Of a stretch of 32,259 bases of DNA, positions 17,143 to 24,854 are shown piece after piece; the stretch's first letter is position 1, and each line of letters starts with the position of its first letter. A program made the translations under genes and the position numbers. The notes under the pieces are model-generated. The model was not told the DNA's origin. It worked only from the letters and a program-made list of their open reading frames with translations, and did not search any database. This DNA comes from JAANXG01 sp049583715 (GTDB lineage: Bacteria; Pseudomonadota; Gammaproteobacteria; Arenicellales; JAANXG01), in the NCBI GenBank assembly GCA_049583715.1, contig JBAUWJ010000214.1, positions 1-32,259 of the forward strand, in the 5' to 3' direction.

Positions 17143-17227
17143 CCGCTATCGTGATCGGGGCTTCGAGGGGCAACCCGAATTTCACGGGGGCAGGCGCCGG
17201 ATCCTTTGATCCGGATCACGACAGCGG
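17143..17227. repeat. Inverted repeat with 14-bp arms
   Basis: CCGCTATCGTGATC at 17143-17156 is the reverse complement of GATCACGACAGCGG at 17214-17227 with one mismatch; the spacer is 57 bp. A perfect hairpin with arms CCGGATC and GATCCGG and a four-base loop (17197-17214) sits at its right end. No T-tract follows, so it is not an obvious terminator. Confidence 0.65.
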
Positions 17228-17311
17228 AAAAATATGTCGCGGTTGCGTGAACACCTTGCGAATAATCAACCGCAGCGCTTTCAGTCAGGGACATTGCTCT
17301 CGAGACCCGAA

Positions 17312-17383
17312 TGTGGGTCGGAATTCATTCCGACAACGGTGTCCCGGCTTGGCGCGGTTTGTCGGGATGAATTCCGACCCACA
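17312..17383. repeat. REPIN-like doublet of two inverted palindromic units
   Basis: Two 25-base arms (17312-17336 and 17359-17383) are inverted copies with a single mismatch, separated by 22 bases. Each arm is itself palindromic: the left core is GTCGGAAT-TC-ATTCCGAC (17317-17334) and the right core is the same with one substitution. This palindrome-within-inverted-repeat design, between two genes, is that of REP doublets (BIME/REPIN) mobilised by RAYT transposases. No RAYT gene is in the window. Confidence 0.75.
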
Positions 17384-17452
17384 GGCGAGCCCCCTTTTGT
17401 GGGCGTGCAGGCTGCGATGTATTGATCCTCGGATCCAGCCGACCCCCGCTCA

Positions 17453-17478
17453 CCCCAAAACCGGATAAGCGCTATCCG
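17453..17478 (-). terminator. Rho-independent terminator after the QEGLA gene
   Basis: Read on the minus strand just past the stop of the QEGLA-motif gene, the hairpin CGGATA-GCGCT-TATCCG (17478-17462) is followed by GTTTTGGGG. The T-run is short (four T) but the position is right for this gene. Confidence 0.5.
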
Positions 17479-17483
17479 TCCGG

Positions 17484-18761
17484 TCAGATTCCCATATCGG
17501 AAACGGAATCGAAGGTGTAGCCCTCGTCCAGCTCGTCGATGCGGATGCGGTTGGCGAACACGGAGAAGGCGAGGTAGGCCGACAAAGCGTTGCCGCGGAT
17601 CATCCAGGGCGGCAGGTACAGCGGCGGCGAGATGAATCCCGACCGGGACCACTCCTCGAGGCGGATAATGTCGCCGATAGTCGCGCGTCCCGCGAACAGA
17701 AGACGGCACAACTCGAGCTTTCCGCGCTGCAGACACCATCGGAAGAACGTATGCACCTGCATCAGCCCGTGCAGGTACACGGTGTCCTTGGTGAAGGCCG
17801 AGCCGCCCGTCAGGGGCGCGCCCCGGAACACGCGCATGGCCGAGTTGAAGCTCTCGCTCTCCGTCTGTCCGGATTCGAGCAGGAAGCGGAACACTTCCAT
17901 GAAGTCTCCTCCGTTCAGTGCCATGTCTATGGCGAGGATCCGCAGCGCGATCCGTTCCAGGCGGCCGATGTCGATGGAGCCGGTCACCAGCTCGGCGAAG
18001 GTGGCCAGCCCTTCCTGGGTCGCGGTGGTCCGTGGTGCGCCGAGCCCCATACTCTTCAGGTTGACCTGCGCTCGGCCGTTGATGGCGGTCAGACTGTGTA
18101 CGAAGGCCTCGTGCTGCAGAAGCTGCTCCAGGTCGAACTCCGAGAAGCAGGTCGCATCCCGGAGCCGGATTCGCGTGGCCCCCGCCGCCGCCTTGGACAC
18201 CATGTCCGGGTCCACCACCACCGCGATCTCATGGCCGGTGAATACCTGGTCCAGGCGCTTCCGCATCTCGGCCTGGATCTGCGCGGCGGGCAGGCAGTAG
18301 TCACCGTCCGTCAGCGTGTGCTCGCGGTTGTACTGCCTGGCGATGTCGAGGAAGTGCCGGGCCGCGTCGATGTTGTGGACTCTCCCGCCGGCGAGCGAAT
18401 CCCCGGGCCGCCCGTAAAGCTCGACTGAATACACGGTCATGCGGGGAGAGCCGACGCTCTCGAGAAGGCGGCACACCGTAATGTACGACTGGACGGTGTC
18501 GTCCAGAAAGCGCGCCACCGGGTGCCCGCGGTCGAGGTCCTTCTTCAGCGCGCGCAGGGCCGCGATGCGGTCGGCATACGAAGCGCGGGGACAAGAGACC
18601 TCGGGAAGCCGCGCCCTGCCCCGCCGCCAGTCGTCCAGGAAGCGCTGCTGAACGTGGCTCGGCCAGCTCAGGTTGGACAGTACCCGTATTCCCTTTGCCA
18701 GCTCGACCAGCTCCGCGTCGATCGCCGCGAAGCGCTGAAAGCCATCGTCACCGTTGCGCAT
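17484..18761 (-). CDS. QEGLA-motif protein (DUF1704/tyrosine carboxypeptidase-like metallopeptidase)
   Basis: The protein has 425 residues from ATG 18759-18761. Its defining features are a zinc-binding HExxxH, HEAFVH at 217-222, in QLLQHEAFVHSLTAINGR, and the family motif TQEGLA (QEGLA at 249-253). These are shared with the DUF1704 family, whose eukaryotic members (MATCAP/TMCP) are tyrosine carboxypeptidases and whose bacterial members were named flavohemoglobin expression-modulating. The N-terminus AIDAELVELAKGIRVLSNLSWP is family-typical. A GTG at 18833 would add 24 residues, but a good promoter (18802-18830) would start transcription inside that extension, and AGAGG lies just before ATG 18761. 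Peptidase activity and substrate are inferred. Confidence 0.85.
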   Translation of the reverse strand: MRNGDDGFQRFAAIDAELVELAKGIRVLSNLSWPSHVQQRFLDDWRRGRARLPEVSCPRASYADRIAALRALKKDLDRGHPVARFLDDTVQSYITVCRLLESVGSPRMTVYSVELYGRPGDSLAGGRVHNIDAARHFLDIARQYNREHTLTDGDYCLPAAQIQAEMRKRLDQVFTGHEIAVVVDPDMVSKAAAGATRIRLRDATCFSEFDLEQLLQHEAFVHSLTAINGRAQVNLKSMGLGAPRTTATQEGLATFAELVTGSIDIGRLERIALRILAIDMALNGGDFMEVFRFLLESGQTESESFNSAMRVFRGAPLTGGSAFTKDTVYLHGLMQVHTFFRWCLQRGKLELCRLLFAGRATIGDIIRLEEWSRSGFISPPLYLPPWMIRGNALSAYLAFSVFANRIRIDELDEGYTFDSVSDMGI

Positions 18762-18801
18762 ATACCTCTGGGCATCGCCCGGAAGAGCCCCGACCCGCTT
18801 A

Positions 18802-18830
18802 TATATAGCGCGCAACGGGCCGCCTGAAAA
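18802..18830 (-). promoter_or_regulatory. Putative sigma-70 promoter for the QEGLA gene
   Basis: On the minus strand TTTTCA (18830-18825) and TATATA (18807-18802) are separated by exactly 17 bases, with the AT run continuing past the -10. Predicted transcription starts near 18795, leaving about 35 bases of leader before ATG 18761. This argues against the upstream GTG start. Confidence 0.5.
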
Positions 18831-18907
18831 CACTCTCCTGCCCGGTTACGGTGACGCCCTCAGGAGGGCCCTGCCGCTCGACGCCCATGTCACCGGGGAA
18901 GAGGCTC

Positions 18908-19837
18908 TCAGCCGTCGGCCAGGCGCAGGGCGTAGATGTTCATCGGCTCCGGTTTTCCTTTCAGGGACTGTGGCCCCAGGTCGTCGAAGGCGAATTCCGG
19001 CCCGGCCTGAGTCTTGATTTCCTCGCTCACGAGCACGGGACGATTCAGTCCGCTGCAAAGAGATTCAATGCGGAACGTGACGTTGACGGAGTCGCCGAGC
19101 GTCGTGAAGTCGCGGCGCGAATCCGCCCCGATGTTGCCGAGTACCGCGTCGCCGCAGTGAATCCCGCAGCCGATGCGAAACGCGTGATCCGGATACTGTG
19201 AGCTGAGACGCTCATCGTATTCATGCGACGCCGCGAGCATATCGCCGGCGGCGCGCAGTGCGCCCAGGATATGGGCATTGTCCCCCCCGCCGGGCTTGGA
19301 AATCCAGTACGCCATCACCGAATCGCCCCGGAACTTCTCGATGTTGCCGCCGCGAGCGTCGATGCACTCGCCGACCCGCCGGAACCAGTCCGCCAGAATA
19401 GCCGACAGGCCATCCGCCGGGAGCGCGGCGGACAGGGCCGTGTAATTGCGAACGTCGCTGACCAGGACCGCCAGATTGACATTGGCGAACACGCGCTGAG
19501 TTGCCTTCCTGGCGGCTTCTTCCGGCGCGGGCTCCGGCTCATCGCGCTTGAACAGCAACAGGCTCTCTCCCAGCCTCAGCACGTCCCCGCTTCGCAGCGC
19601 GGTGGCGCTGGTCACGGGCTTGTCGTTGACGAAGGTTCCGTTCGCGCTTCCGAGATCGATGATGAGGTACTCCCCCCCCTCACTGCGGATCAGTGCATGA
19701 TTTCGCGACACCTGGCCGTCGGACAGTACCAGGTTGTTCCCGGGACTCCGTCCGATGGTCACAAGCTCGCCGACAGGAATCGTCTCCCCCGTCTTGCCTT
19801 GACCAGTCGGATCGACCCGTATGAGCTCGGCTTCCAT
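18908..19837 (-). CDS. FHA-domain class III adenylate cyclase
   Basis: The protein is 309 residues, started at ATG 19835-19837 with GGAGG four bases upstream. The N-terminal FHA domain (about 5-98) has GR at 29-30, SRNH at 44-47 and SANGTFVN at 64-71, so it should bind phosphothreonine peptides. The cyclase domain (about 118-300) keeps metal Asp 128 and 172, Lys 168 and Asp 243 for adenine selection, and Asn 252 and Arg 256. It should therefore make cAMP. It ends about 147 bases upstream of the QEGLA start on the same strand, but that gene has its own promoter. The kinase that would supply the phosphorylated partner is not in the window. It lacks membrane segments and is probably cytoplasmic. 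Confidence 0.93.
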   Translation of the reverse strand: MEAELIRVDPTGQGKTGETIPVGELVTIGRSPGNNLVLSDGQVSRNHALIRSEGGEYLIIDLGSANGTFVNDKPVTSATALRSGDVLRLGESLLLFKRDEPEPAPEEAARKATQRVFANVNLAVLVSDVRNYTALSAALPADGLSAILADWFRRVGECIDARGGNIEKFRGDSVMAYWISKPGGGDNAHILGALRAAGDMLAASHEYDERLSSQYPDHAFRIGCGIHCGDAVLGNIGADSRRDFTTLGDSVNVTFRIESLCSGLNRPVLVSEEIKTQAGPEFAFDDLGPQSLKGKPEPMNIYALRLADG

Positions 19838-20178
19838 CTAGCCTCCGAAAGGTGATTACTCCAGCAGGAGTTCAAAAGAAGAAAGAGCTGAAGCCCTTCG
19901 ATCGCTCCGGCCACGCGCGCACTCGCGCCCGGGCGCAAGGCATGTATTCTATCCCGAACCTCGCACGCAACGAGGCGCCCGAGGCCTCGAATTCGAGGCA
20001 CACGGCCCGCTTGCCCGTGCCGGCCAGCGGGGCGCCGCCGGCCTTCGCCTCTGAATGCCGCGACCGGGCGTGCTGAGCCGGATCCGGCGGGGCATTCCGA
20101 TGGTCACCGGCATCTGCGGCGTTCTACACTACGTCCATCGAAGTTGTCCACCACGGCCTCCCATCCGGTCATCTCAAA
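19838..20178. other. 341-bp divergent intergenic region
   Basis: It separates the FHA-cyclase (minus) from a methyltransferase gene (plus). It contains a short inverted repeat ACTCC/GGAGT (19858-19871) near the cyclase start and a perfect 12-bp palindrome GCGCCCGGGCGC (19925-19936). I find no gene and no promoter good enough to call for either strand. Confidence 0.5.
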
Positions 20179-21042
20179 ATGAAAGAGCTCGTCGATCGAG
20201 TGATGTACGATTTGTTCAACGGATTGCCGATCGCTCTCGGCTTGCCAACGATGTACAAGTCCTTGTGCCGCGTTTGCGGCAGAGCGAGCCGCCGCGGCCG
20301 CCCCTGGAAGCTGGCGGACGGGCTCGTGGAAAGTTGGCAGATCGATTCCCGTTGGAGACGCATGATCGAGCGCCGCGAGGGTCTACGATGCAGCGTATGC
20401 GGATCGGTCACCCGCTACCGGTACCTCTCCCAGGTAATCATGGAGGAGCTCGGAGCGCCGGGCCTCGGCTACACGAGCTTTTCCGACTACGCCAGGTCCG
20501 TCCATTTCAAGCAGCTTCGAGTGGCGGAAATCAACGGCTGTGGTCCTCTCCACGCTTACCTGGCACTGAATCCGGAACTGGCCTACTCCGAGTACGGAAG
20601 CGAGGACCCGGCAATACCATCGGAGGACCTTGCGCGGCTCTCGTACCGGGACCGGGAATTCGACCTCGTCGTGACCTCGGATACCCTCGAGCACGTACCG
20701 GACTTGTCGAAGTCCCTGGGTGAGATAGAGCGGGTTCTGAAACCGGGGGGACGACACATCTTTACGGTACCGGTGGTCCGGGACGGCAGGAAGACACGGC
20801 GCCGAGCGGTGCTGGAGGGAGAACGGATCGTTCATCTGCATCCTCCCAGCTACCATGGGGAGTGGACTGCCCAAAGTTCGGATCGCCTGGTTTTCCACGA
20901 ATTCGGCGACGACGTTCTCGACTACCTGCGGACCGCGGGGACCGGGATCAGCCTCCGGCAGCACCCGGTTAACCCGTCCCTGACCGTCTTCGTTGCAGTA
21001 AGGGCGGAAGACGGCGGGCAGGCCCGGCCGGGGGGCCGATGA
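20179..21042 (+). CDS. SAM-dependent methyltransferase with N-terminal zinc-ribbon-like cysteines
   Basis: The protein is 287 residues from ATG 20179. Two CxxC pairs, CRVC at 30-33 and CSVC at 71-74, flank a basic stretch and could bind zinc. From about residue 110 a class I methyltransferase fold follows: a degenerate motif I (VAEINGCGPLHAYL), an acidic motif IV region FDLVVTSDTLEHVPDLSKSL, and the post-motif RVLKPGGRHIFTVPV, typical of Methyltransf_11. Motif I departs from the usual GxGxG, so cofactor binding is probable rather than certain. The substrate is unknown; the zinc-ribbon arrangement is seen in methyltransferases of cell-surface sugar clusters. It is followed by another methyltransferase after 108 bp. 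Confidence 0.82.
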   Translation: MKELVDRVMYDLFNGLPIALGLPTMYKSLCRVCGRASRRGRPWKLADGLVESWQIDSRWRRMIERREGLRCSVCGSVTRYRYLSQVIMEELGAPGLGYTSFSDYARSVHFKQLRVAEINGCGPLHAYLALNPELAYSEYGSEDPAIPSEDLARLSYRDREFDLVVTSDTLEHVPDLSKSLGEIERVLKPGGRHIFTVPVVRDGRKTRRRAVLEGERIVHLHPPSYHGEWTAQSSDRLVFHEFGDDVLDYLRTAGTGISLRQHPVNPSLTVFVAVRAEDGGQARPGGR

Positions 21043-21150
21043 ACACAGATGCCCGCCGGCGGGTCGGACAGCTATAGCTTGCGTAAATGATCAACCCTCC
21101 CGGATTCCGGTGTAAAATTGACGGGTATTCAATATCGCGGAGGTCCTCCT

Positions 21151-21999
21151 ATGGGAGAAGTCAGCGCAGCGCGGCAGGGCAAGGGCGGCATCGAGCTGTC
21201 TTCTCTCGACTGGCTGCTCCTTCACCACCGGGTCAAGCTCCTGGACCGCCAGGAGATCGTCCGCAAGCTGGATATCCAGCCCGGCGAGCGCGTGCTCGAC
21301 CTGGGCTGCGGCCCGGGCCTGTGGACCCAGCTTCTCGCCGATGCGGTGGGCCCGTCGGGGCGAATCGTCGGTATTGATTTCGACAAGTATCTGCTGGCGC
21401 ATGCCGGCAGAATCACGAAGGAATCGCACCCGGGCCATGACATCAGCTTCCTGCAGATGGATTTCTCGGACGTCGGCGCGCTCGATGAGACCTTCGACGT
21501 CGTCTTCTTCAGCAATTGCTTCTGCTATCTTCCCGACCCCGCCGCGATGGTCGAGGGCATGAAACGGGTCGCCCGTCCCGGCGGCCGGATCATCGGCCGC
21601 AACTGGGACGGCGAGCCTTTCCTGCTGTATCCGATGGACGTAGGGCTTCTCTCCCTCGTGCAGCATCACCTCGTGCAAGCGACCGAAAGCCGGGCCGAGG
21701 GTGCCTATTTCGATCACTATTTCGGCCGGAAAATGCCGGGATTGTTTCGTCGCCGGGGATTTCGCCACGTTACCTGCGACACCCATGTCATCGAGCGTTT
21801 CGGACCTGCCGACGCGGATCTGTCGGCGTATATCCGGACCAACGGCGAATGGATGGGCGACAAGATCAAAGAGCGCGTGGACGCGCAGACCCTTGCCCGG
21901 TGGTATGCCCATTTCGACCCGAACGATCCCCGGTGCGTATATCTTTCCGACGAGTTCTATTTCTGCATGATCGAGATGGCCGTCACCGGCTATGTCTGA
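21151..21999 (+). CDS. Class I SAM-dependent methyltransferase
   Basis: The protein is 282 residues from ATG 21151, preceded by GGAGG (21139-21143) seven bases upstream. An upstream in-frame start at 21118 would bury this site. Motif I is VLDLGCGPGLWTQLL (residues 48-62), followed by GRIVGIDFDKYLLAHA, ISFLQMDFSDV and FDVVFFSNCFCYLPDPAAMV, all canonical. The C-terminal part (about 170-282) is substrate-specific and not recognised. Its last eight bases overlap the start of the nicotianamine-synthase-like gene, so the two are probably co-translated and act in one pathway. The ribosome-binding site lies in the palindrome GGAGG-T-CCTCC (21139-21149). Confidence 0.9.
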   Translation: MGEVSAARQGKGGIELSSLDWLLLHHRVKLLDRQEIVRKLDIQPGERVLDLGCGPGLWTQLLADAVGPSGRIVGIDFDKYLLAHAGRITKESHPGHDISFLQMDFSDVGALDETFDVVFFSNCFCYLPDPAAMVEGMKRVARPGGRIIGRNWDGEPFLLYPMDVGLLSLVQHHLVQATESRAEGAYFDHYFGRKMPGLFRRRGFRHVTCDTHVIERFGPADADLSAYIRTNGEWMGDKIKERVDAQTLARWYAHFDPNDPRCVYLSDEFYFCMIEMAVTGYV

Positions 22000-22843
22000 T
22001 CCTTTCGCGCTGCAGGAATCCAGGGGTGGACTTCAGGGAGAAACCGGGAACCCTTCGCCGGGGCTGGACGAGGCGCTGGTGCTGTGTCTCGAGGCGGCAA
22101 GAAGCTTCGCCGACGCGAACCCCTGCGGGGACGCCCTGGATACGCTGGAAGCGCTGCTGCCCACACTGAGCCCGTCGGACATCGATGCCTTGATCGGGCA
22201 TCCCGACTATGTCGCCGTTCGCGGGACGCTGATACGTGCCTGCGCACAAACCTGGTTCGAGCGCGAGTGCGACCTCGCCTGCCGGGCGCTCGATGAGCCC
22301 TCGTCCCTCACGCCGCACAAGCTGTTCGGCGGCCACATCCCGCGCGAGGCTTACGCCGACGAGCTCGCCGTCCTGGACTCCGTTCGGCCGCGGAATATCC
22401 TCATCATCGGCAGCGGTGCAAGCCCGATGTCCGCGATCGTGATCCAGGATGCCTTCCCGTCCGCCACCGTGGCGGGCATGGACCGTTCGGCGCGGGCCTG
22501 CGAGCTGTCCTCGCGCCTGCTGGCGGCGTGCGGCTACGGGAACGTCGCGATCATGAGAGGCGATGCGGCCAATCCGGACGGCATCGAAGGGTTCGACTGT
22601 ATTGTTCTCGCCCTGACAGTCGGAATCGACGAAGCGGAGAAGGGACAGATCATCCGGGCTCTGCGCCGTGCGGCTGATCCCGATGCGGTCCTCGTCGTTC
22701 GCACGGCGGCCGGCTGGGGTCGCGTGCTCTATCCGGGCACCGATCTGGCGGTGATCTCGGACAAAATGGATCTCCATCGCAGCCTCTCACCACATCAGCG
22801 GTCCATCACGGTCGCGGTGCGCATGGCCGAGTTGCCGGACTGA
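21992..22843 (+). CDS. Nicotianamine synthase-like protein
   Basis: The protein is 283 residues starting at ATG 21992, overlapping the upstream methyltransferase by eight bases. The first 130 residues are helical. A Rossmann-type SAM site follows, with RNILIIGSGASPMSAIVIQ (134-152), AGMDRSARACELSS and NVAIMRGDAA. The stretch VVRTAAGWGRVLYPG (about 235-249) parallels the RTYTG-R-ILY segment of archaeal nicotianamine synthase. Enzymes of this fold move the aminobutyrate group of SAM rather than its methyl group, making nicotianamine or the opine metallophores staphylopine and pseudopaline. The expected partners (amino-acid racemase, opine dehydrogenase) are not adjacent. The family call rests on motif resemblance; the acceptor amino acid is unknown. 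Confidence 0.72.
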   Translation: MSDPFALQESRGGLQGETGNPSPGLDEALVLCLEAARSFADANPCGDALDTLEALLPTLSPSDIDALIGHPDYVAVRGTLIRACAQTWFERECDLACRALDEPSSLTPHKLFGGHIPREAYADELAVLDSVRPRNILIIGSGASPMSAIVIQDAFPSATVAGMDRSARACELSSRLLAACGYGNVAIMRGDAANPDGIEGFDCIVLALTVGIDEAEKGQIIRALRRAADPDAVLVVRTAAGWGRVLYPGTDLAVISDKMDLHRSLSPHQRSITVAVRMAELPD

Positions 22844-22900
22844 TTCACTCTACGCCGCGCGTTTGATCGCAAAGCCGGATTCAAGCAACCGGAGTTTCGA

Positions 22901-23323
22901 ATGACCTACGAAGTTGTAAGAGCCACCCCCGGGGTGGATGACTACCTCAAGCTCCGTCGCGCGGCCGGCCTGGGCGCGAAGTCCGTCGAGGCGGCCGAGC
23001 GGGGACTGCCCAACACGCTGTTCGGCGTGCACGTGTGCCATGAGGGCGAGGTCGTGGCAATGGCGCGCCTGATCGGCGACGGCGGCACGAACTATGCGTG
23101 CGTGGACGCCGCCGTGCATCCGGATCACCGTGGAAAAGGGCTGGGAACACAGGCGCTCGGGCGGCTCGTGGTGGGCGAAGTGGCTCAGTACTTCAAGCAG
23201 AACGCCCCCGGCGGGGCCTATCTGATGGCGGTAACCAAGGTGCCCAAACTGGGTTTCCAGACCGGTTTCAGCCTGCTCGACCCTCCCGAGGTGGGCATGT
23301 ACATCTGGCAACCGCTGGAGTGA
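22901..23323 (+). CDS. GNAT family N-acetyltransferase
   Basis: This is a compact 140-residue GNAT. CVDAAVHPDHRGKGLGTQALG (about residues 67-87) contains the acetyl-CoA-binding HRGKGLG loop, and VPKLGFQTGFSLLDPPEVGMYIW is the C-terminal beta region. ATG 22901 is preceded by CCGGAG about ten bases upstream. It lies 57 bp after the nicotianamine-synthase-like gene on the same strand and could belong to the same operon. It has the size and N-terminus (YEVVRATPGVDDYLKLRRAAGL) of small GNATs annotated only by family. The substrate is unknown. Confidence 0.9.
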   Translation: MTYEVVRATPGVDDYLKLRRAAGLGAKSVEAAERGLPNTLFGVHVCHEGEVVAMARLIGDGGTNYACVDAAVHPDHRGKGLGTQALGRLVVGEVAQYFKQNAPGGAYLMAVTKVPKLGFQTGFSLLDPPEVGMYIWQPLE

Positions 23324-23382
23324 AGCAGCCGCGGGCGAACATTGCTTCAGCCAACCGGGAAAGGGCTGATTCACTGTGTAGA

Positions 23383-23483
23383 CGTCATTGCGAGCGCAGC
23401 GAAGCAATCCAGAAGCTGAAACCGCGGCACGTTCAACACCGCAATCTGGATTGCCGCGGCGGCTTCGCCGCCTCACAATGACG
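23383..23483. repeat. Dispersed intergenic palindromic repeat
   Basis: The left part begins CGTCATTGCGAG and ends GCAATCCAG (23383-23412). The right part begins CTGGATTGC and ends CTCACAATGACG (23446-23483). The outer and inner blocks are reverse complements, giving a long imperfect hairpin. The same CATTGCGAGCG...GAAGCAATCCAG family is a widely seen intergenic repeat in bacterial genomes; translated, it gives the familiar spurious peptide RHCERSEAIQ. The rest of the 23324-23589 gap is featureless. Confidence 0.75.
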
Positions 23484-23589
23484 GCCTGAGTCCCCTCTCA
23501 TCGCTCCGGCTTACAGACGATTCCTGGCGGAATCAATCACACTTTCGGCAGATGTGAGCCCTTCCGCCTATCGGCTACCGTGTGGATGA

Positions 23590-24567
23590 TCACCCATCGA
23601 CTGTAACGAGGCCTGCGGATACCGCCGGGCTGAACATCTCCCGTACGAACAGTCTTCGCGCGCGCGCGTCGAGTCGGGCGATGAAGTCGTCCGCGGACTC
23701 GTTTGCCAGCTCGATTGCGATTCGCGCATCGGCGCGTTCCGGCGCGACGCTCGCCAGCATGCGACTGACCAGATTGACGTTCTGAGAGCCGGCGAAAGAA
23801 CGCAGTTCCTGTCGAAGGGATTCCGCTTCGTAGCCCGCCAGCAGCTTATCCAGCCTGCCCGAGCCGTCCAGCTTCCTCACGGCCGCCAGCCTTTCCGCCT
23901 CTCGCACCGCTATCGCGGAATCCAGTGCAAAGTCCGAGTCCGTCCAAACCCAGTTCACGTTGCGGTTGACGGCTTCGAGCGCTTCAACGCGGTGGCTCCA
24001 GAACCGCGGAATGAAAATCAGGTCACCGGCATTCAAAATGACTTGCTGCACGGGAACGTCCGGCTCGCCGTAGGCAAGCGTCGAGACCGGCAGAAATCTG
24101 ATCCACGGCAGTTCCCGGTCCGGCGGCGCCAGCGTGAAGCGTTTCGCGCCCGTCAACTGCACATTGATGACGTCAAGTGCATTGCCGTCGTAGTGCCACG
24201 GCGTCCGGTGCCCTGCCGGCGCCTGCCAGAATCGCATCGGGCGCTCCAGCGACAGGCGAGGCGCCCGATCCTGCCAGTACGCGCTCAACCAAAGGGGACA
24301 CGGCGTGTCTTCGGCGTAGGACCGGTCCCGGGGCAGATGGTGCCAGTATTGAGTGGAACCACCGGCACCGAGCACGGCTTCGACCCTTTCCTCGGTCCAC
24401 GTCCTGGCCGGCCAGCCGCTCGCCGCTCCCCGAACCACGAACGGCGTGCGCGACGACAAGACCGCCTCGAAGTCACGTTCGATTTCCAGAACACTTGTCT
24501 CGTTACCGGCTGCGGCAGCAAGCATGTATTTGAGCGGCGGAGCGTTGCTCCATTGGGACCGCGCCAT
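23590..24567 (-). CDS. Cupin/JmjC-like Fe(II)- and 2-oxoglutarate-dependent hydroxylase
   Basis: The protein is 325 residues. The N-terminal PFVVRGAASGWPA is typical of the cupin_8/FIH-like group. The iron triad is visible as WHYD (His 125, Asp 127) and His 192 in FIPRFWSHRVEAL, with Lys 142 in GAKRFTL placed to bind 2-oxoglutarate. The C-terminal 110 residues are helical and probably mediate dimerisation. Such enzymes hydroxylate protein or peptide side chains, or small molecules. The start is ATG 24565-24567, but a perfect TATAAT (24571-24566) overlaps it; if that is the real -10 box, the start is more likely ATG 24523-24525. Neither has a Shine-Dalgarno. It is divergent from the TylF-type gene. 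Confidence 0.87.
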   Translation of the reverse strand: MARSQWSNAPPLKYMLAAAAGNETSVLEIERDFEAVLSSRTPFVVRGAASGWPARTWTEERVEAVLGAGGSTQYWHHLPRDRSYAEDTPCPLWLSAYWQDRAPRLSLERPMRFWQAPAGHRTPWHYDGNALDVINVQLTGAKRFTLAPPDRELPWIRFLPVSTLAYGEPDVPVQQVILNAGDLIFIPRFWSHRVEALEAVNRNVNWVWTDSDFALDSAIAVREAERLAAVRKLDGSGRLDKLLAGYEAESLRQELRSFAGSQNVNLVSRMLASVAPERADARIAIELANESADDFIARLDARARRLFVREMFSPAVSAGLVTVDG

Positions 24568-24854
24568 TATACGTTCAAAACGGTTGCACGAGTGCGCAAA
24601 CTGCTTTCCGTCCCTGCGGACGGGAACCGGTCCGGAACCCCGGAAGGGGCAGGCGGAACCGGATTCCCCGACACTTTCTGGCCGGCAGGGAAGACGGGTA
24701 TACTTGCCGCCCGTTCGCTTTGCACTCCGACATGCGCCTACTCTTTGCCGGCATCATATTCTCCACGGACTCCCCGCCGAGTTGCCGCCAGCAGGTACCT
24801 TCAGACCAGGAACAATATGGGTTGTCGTCCCTGTCCGCTTCGTGACGGTTGGCA

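Larger units (their letters stand above)
17073..17483. other. 411-bp repeat-rich intergenic region
   Basis: No credible gene is present. The region contains three nested or adjacent inverted repeats (17143-17227, 17197-17214, 17312-17383) and a terminator for the minus-strand gene on its right. Short open frames here run through the palindromes and are not believed. Confidence 0.7.

Noticed and set aside
22840..23382. Direct repeat CTGATTCACT at 22842 and near 23366
   Set aside because: The match is only ten bases with no extension or symmetry; likely chance.
24675..24704. TATACT at 24699-24704 as the promoter of the TylF-transporter operon
   Set aside because: The -10 is fair, but the only -35 candidate at the right distance (TTTCTG, 18-base spacer) matches poorly and the leader would be about 145 bases.
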